Under the pieces are notes generated by a model. It was given only the letters and a program-made list of their open reading frames with translations. It searched no databases and had not been told where the DNA came from. Below, one piece after another: positions 14,119-16,528 of a DNA stretch of 16,528 bases; the stretch's first letter is position 1; every line of letters begins with the position of its first letter. Source of the stretch: an uncultured Desulfuromonadales bacterium (GTDB taxonomy: Bacteria; Desulfobacterota; Desulfuromonadia; Desulfuromonadales; Geopsychrobacteraceae); NCBI GenBank assembly GCA_947259685.1, contig CAMYNC010000081.1, positions 1-16,528 of the forward strand, given 5' to 3'. A program made the translations under genes and the position numbers.

Positions 14119-14933
14119 TGTTCTGCGCTCCCTTTAATGACCCGTTTGACTCCCGGTACAGTTGTGCCGCTTGGGTTCGAAATTCCATTCGGGTCATAGG
14201 CACGGTTATATACAGCAGCGACGAGTTGGCCTTTCCGTAAAACGAGCTTTTGGGCGATCTTATGAACCGCGATCACATCGCCTTCAACGTGAGTATTGAC
14301 CAGGCTTTCCGTTCCGTCCGGATTTTCAACGTAAATGGCAGGCATTTCTTTGTTGTTGGCAAAGGTCAAATAAGTAAAGCGCCGGTCATCATAGGCCTTG
14401 TTCGGGGCGAGGACTTCAGACCCTTTAACCCAATAATTCCAGTTTTCCGGGAGGCTTGTTGTTTGCTGCGCAAGCTTTTCTTGTAGGGCTTTCGATTGAG
14501 CAACCTTTTCAGCGTGGGCGGCTGCCTCATCGGGATAGCGAAACTTCAGCTGAAAGACCATATCATTCGGTTCTGGGTGCGCACCGCCCAAGGACTTGTG
14601 AGCATTTAACTCAAAATTGTAAACACGCTTGTCGGTCAGCACGGTCATGTTGGTTCCGGCTTTTTTCCCTTTGGGCTTCATAAAAAGATGATTGCCAAGC
14701 TTGCCGAGTTCCCAAGCTTTTACGTCACCCATGCCAATTTTTAAGATGTTTTCTCCAGGGGCAAATTCAACATGCGTTGAAAACCCGTAGTGGGCGGTAA
14801 TCCCCACCACTTCAGCCGGGTTGTAATCAACAAACTTTATCCGTTCGTCATGCGGGCCACCCTTGGGGATCTCCAAAGCCGAGGCTGAGAAGGGCAGGGC
14901 GATTAAACAAAAAAGCAGCGCAAAATATTTCAT
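14115..14933 (-). CDS. virB9: VirB9-type outer-membrane core protein
   Basis: The protein has 272 residues from the ATG at 14933, which has a GGGGGGA Shine-Dalgarno. A start 45 bases further upstream would hide the signal peptide and overlap virB8. Residues 1-19 are a Sec signal peptide ending in SASA. The N-terminal domain has DERIKFVDYNPAEVVGI, FSTHVEFAPGE and HLFMKPKGKKAGTNMTVLTDKR. The C-terminal domain has YWVKGSEVLAPNKAYDDRRFTYLTF, MPAIYVENPDG and the final LVAAVYNRAYDPNG. All of these are typical of VirB9/CagX. With VirB7 and VirB10 it builds the outer-membrane core ring. The virB8 stop lies one base before its ATG. Confidence 0.96.
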   Translation of the reverse strand: MKYFALLFCLIALPFSASALEIPKGGPHDERIKFVDYNPAEVVGITAHYGFSTHVEFAPGENILKIGMGDVKAWELGKLGNHLFMKPKGKKAGTNMTVLTDKRVYNFELNAHKSLGGAHPEPNDMVFQLKFRYPDEAAAHAEKVAQSKALQEKLAQQTTSLPENWNYWVKGSEVLAPNKAYDDRRFTYLTFANNKEMPAIYVENPDGTESLVNTHVEGDVIAVHKIAQKLVLRKGQLVAAVYNRAYDPNGISNPSGTTVPGVKRVIKGSAEQ

Positions 14934-14934
14934 A

Positions 14935-15678
14935 TTAAATTCCCCCCGTGATTGTTTCCGGGTCATTGCGATACCCACCTAGAACCTGAAAACCGAGCGG
15001 ATTAATCAGACGATCTTCTTCCTTCATCGGGGCGGGATAATAAGTAAATGGGACAGTGGCAACCCAATGTGTCGGCTTGTCGCGGGTGCCGGATTGCTCA
15101 ACGGTTTTGGTATAACGCACCATCCCCACTTGATCATTGATGAAGCTGATATTCTTAATGTTGATTTTGACTTCTGCGAAATCACCGTAAATATTCAAAG
15201 GTGATTCCGGTGTGGTACGTGGATTCATGAACTTTGCATATTCTTCTTGCTCTTCTGGCTCACTGAACAACCCAATAGCTTTGTAATCCTCTTGATGTGT
15301 TGCATGAAGCCAGTGTTCCCGAAGAATCACATATCGCGCTAACCAGTGCTTGTTGACGACCTCATCGTAGTTCGTTTCACCATCTTTTAAGTTGGTCATG
15401 ACCTCAGTTATGCCGGTGCTGTTATCAACCCTGATTACATATGGGACAACGGTTTTAAGTGGGGTCAGAGCTGCCAGGGCACCGACCGCACCGAGCGCAA
15501 TAATTATGGCTGCAGCGGCCACGATCCAGGCGCGTTTCTCAGATTTTCCCGCCCGCTCAATCCGATCATTCTCCCAGGCGGTCGCCTCTTCAAAATATTG
15601 CTGATCGATAGTCTTTTTCGGGCGTCTTTGAGGTTCTTCACGCGCCTCAATTTTATTGCCTTTAGTTTTCCCGAACAT
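14935..15678 (-). CDS. virB8: VirB8-type inner-membrane assembly protein
   Basis: The protein has 247 residues. A charged cytoplasmic tail (1-48) with YFEEATAWENDRIERA is followed by one membrane helix (50-71) and a periplasmic NTF2-like domain (about 90-235). That domain contains LTPLKTVVPYVIRVDNSTG, the WLARYVILRE helix, FMNPRTTPESPLNIYG and the end block VATVPFTYYPAPMKEEDRLINPLGFQVLGGYRNDPE, whose NPLGF motif is a VirB8 signature. VirB8 nucleates channel assembly at the inner membrane. Translation starts inside the end of the VirB7-like gene, with GGAGG six bases upstream of the ATG, so the two overlap by 17 bases. Confidence 0.95.
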   Translation of the reverse strand: MFGKTKGNKIEAREEPQRRPKKTIDQQYFEEATAWENDRIERAGKSEKRAWIVAAAAIIIALGAVGALAALTPLKTVVPYVIRVDNSTGITEVMTNLKDGETNYDEVVNKHWLARYVILREHWLHATHQEDYKAIGLFSEPEEQEEYAKFMNPRTTPESPLNIYGDFAEVKINIKNISFINDQVGMVRYTKTVEQSGTRDKPTHWVATVPFTYYPAPMKEEDRLINPLGFQVLGGYRNDPETITGGI

Positions 15679-15883
15679 CGGCCGCCTCCGCCTCTCTCAG
15701 CTGCTTAGCTTGTTCTTCTGATATGTCTCGCTCCCAGGCTGCAAGCGCTTCTGAACTAAGCATACTCGGGTTGATTGGCCGCATCCCTTCGGGGCTATCA
15801 TCTATAACTGGAGGGCGCGGCGGGGCCAGAGTTGTGCAGGCACCCAAACCCAGCACCATAAAAATTAATAACGCTTTTTTCAT
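15662..15883 (-). CDS. VirB7-like small lipoprotein
   Basis: The protein has 73 residues. A short basic start and hydrophobic core lead to the lipobox LGAC, so Cys16 is the likely lipid site. The mature part begins TTLAPPRPPV and is otherwise acidic and helical. Size, lipobox and position just before virB8 fit VirB7, the small lipoprotein that pairs with VirB9 in the outer-membrane ring; sequence conservation in this family is too weak to prove it. The gene has an AAGGAAAGG ribosome site and overlaps virB8 by 17 bases. Confidence 0.8.
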   Translation of the reverse strand: MKKALLIFMVLGLGACTTLAPPRPPVIDDSPEGMRPINPSMLSSEALAAWERDISEEQAKQLREAEAADVREN

Positions 15884-15898
15884 TGTTCAGCCTTTCCT

Positions 15899-15939
15899 TC
15901 AATACATGGAATTTTAATTTTGGAAATTGTATGTATTGA
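15899..15939 (-). promoter_or_regulatory. 41-base AT-rich inverted repeat between virB6 and the virB7-like gene
   Basis: TCAATACAT (15899-15907) and ATGTATTGA (15931-15939) are perfect inverted arms. Inside, AATTT (15910-15914) pairs with AAATT (15924-15928), leaving a nine-base loop. It is not followed by a T-tract in the direction of transcription. It sits just upstream of the ribosome site of the virB7-like gene, so it may be a repressor operator for a promoter there, or an RNA processing hairpin between virB6 and virB7. Confidence 0.5.
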
Positions 15940-15975
15940 TAGCGCTCATAAAAATCTCACTAGCACTATCTTTAT

Positions 15976-16528
15976 TTACCTGCCGGTGATGCTGTTTCCA
16001 CCAAATCGACGGCGGGCCAAGTCGCCCAGGTTGCCGATCCCACTGCTTATTTTGGTATTAGTGTAAGTTCGAGCAGAGTGCGCGGATCTCATCAACCAAG
16101 AGGTTGCGGGGTTCCCACGCAGGGCCGAACTGATAAATCCTTGAGTTGTTAGTGCTACACCACCGCCAAGGGCCATTGCTATTTGAGGGGCTTGTCTAAG
16201 AACCAACAGAGAAATAATCCCTGAAAGCAATATGTAGATTGTGCTGACAATGTTTACATCAGGGCTAGCAACAGCAATGTTTAGCATTGTTTCAAAGACA
16301 CTCAACATGATCTTTAATAGAACGACAGTAATAACAAGCATTATTGCGTAATTAAATACTTGACCAATCCATAATTCAAAAAACTTTTGAGTGGCTGAAA
16401 AAAGCAGAAAAATAATAAATATTGGTCCAATAGCAAGTAAAATAGTTAATGCTGCTTTGCTCAATAACAATAAAAAAGCAGAATATGCTGTTAGCGCACC
16501 AGTAATCCCCCAAATCACTAGGGCAAGA
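15976..16528 (-). CDS. virB6: VirB6/TrbL-type polytopic membrane protein, C-terminal part (start outside window)
   Basis: The frame is open to the right edge of the window, so the start is missing; a GTG at 16518 inside it is not the real start. About 184 residues are visible. The block LLAIGPIFIIFLLFSATQKF followed by FELWIGQVFNYAIM is the characteristic VirB6/TrbL motif. Three or more further membrane helices follow (about MLVITVVLLKIMLSVF, IYILLSGIISLLVL, and the weaker IAMALGGGVALT), then a polar, Arg/Ser-rich C-terminus. VirB6 lies in the inner membrane and contacts DNA during its passage. The gene precedes the virB7-like gene by 92 bases, the usual order. Confidence 0.93.
   Translation of the reverse strand, partial: LALVIWGITGALTAYSAFLLLLSKAALTILLAIGPIFIIFLLFSATQKFFELWIGQVFNYAIMLVITVVLLKIMLSVFETMLNIAVASPDVNIVSTIYILLSGIISLLVLRQAPQIAMALGGGVALTTQGFISSALRGNPATSWLMRSAHSARTYTNTKISSGIGNLGDLARRRFGGNSITGR

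Noticed and set aside
1..16528. tRNA, rRNA, CRISPR array or insertion-sequence transposase
   Set aside because: I looked for these by eye and saw no cloverleaf, rRNA segment, regular repeats or transposase motifs.

Overview
The window comes from a Gram-negative bacterium, most likely a proteobacterium. It encodes lipoproteins, an OmpA-type envelope protein and a P-type (VirB/VirD4) type IV secretion system. Overall composition is near 50% GC with one sharp AT-rich patch. A Desulfuromonadales-like host is possible from general resemblance of the genes, but nothing here proves it. The mix of conjugation genes, a toxin-antitoxin pair, TIR proteins and a Fic protein points to a mobile or accessory region, such as an integrative conjugative element or a plasmid.

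Left part (1-7200), loosely packed accessory genes. It starts with the 3' end of a Fic-domain gene. Next is a membrane-anchored TIR protein with a C-terminal FGE-sulfatase-like domain, then a HigBA-type toxin-antitoxin pair with a palindromic operator. A minus-strand hotdog thioesterase follows, then about 850 bases without a convincing gene. A minus-strand glycine-zipper/OmpA lipoprotein with its own terminator comes next, then a 570-base structured non-coding stretch. The last gene of this part is a second membrane-anchored TIR protein. The two TIR domains align without gaps (72 of 140 residues identical by hand count), but their C-terminal halves are unrelated: FGE-like in one, coiled coil plus fibronectin III in the other. 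The second protein changes abruptly to AT-rich DNA at its membrane segment.

Right part (7217-16528), all on the minus strand. In transcription order it carries VirB6 (cut by the window edge), a VirB7-like lipoprotein, VirB8, VirB9, VirB10, VirB11, a 170-base hairpin-rich gap and the VirD4/TraG coupling protein. These are followed by a secreted cysteine-rich protein, a terminator-like hairpin, an LPD7-domain protein and a small hypothetical protein. The last two genes overlap and together carry all the hallmark residues of a Cas4-like PD-(D/E)XK iron-sulfur nuclease. VirB6-B10 form the channel, VirB11 and VirD4 power it, and the downstream genes probably handle DNA processing for transfer. The relaxase and VirB1-B5 would lie outside the window.

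The most unusual items are the split Cas4-like nuclease (motif I fused to a CFI-box in one membrane protein, catalytic motifs and cysteine cluster in the next), the pair of TIR receptors with swapped C-terminal modules, and the nested palindrome between virB11 and virD4.
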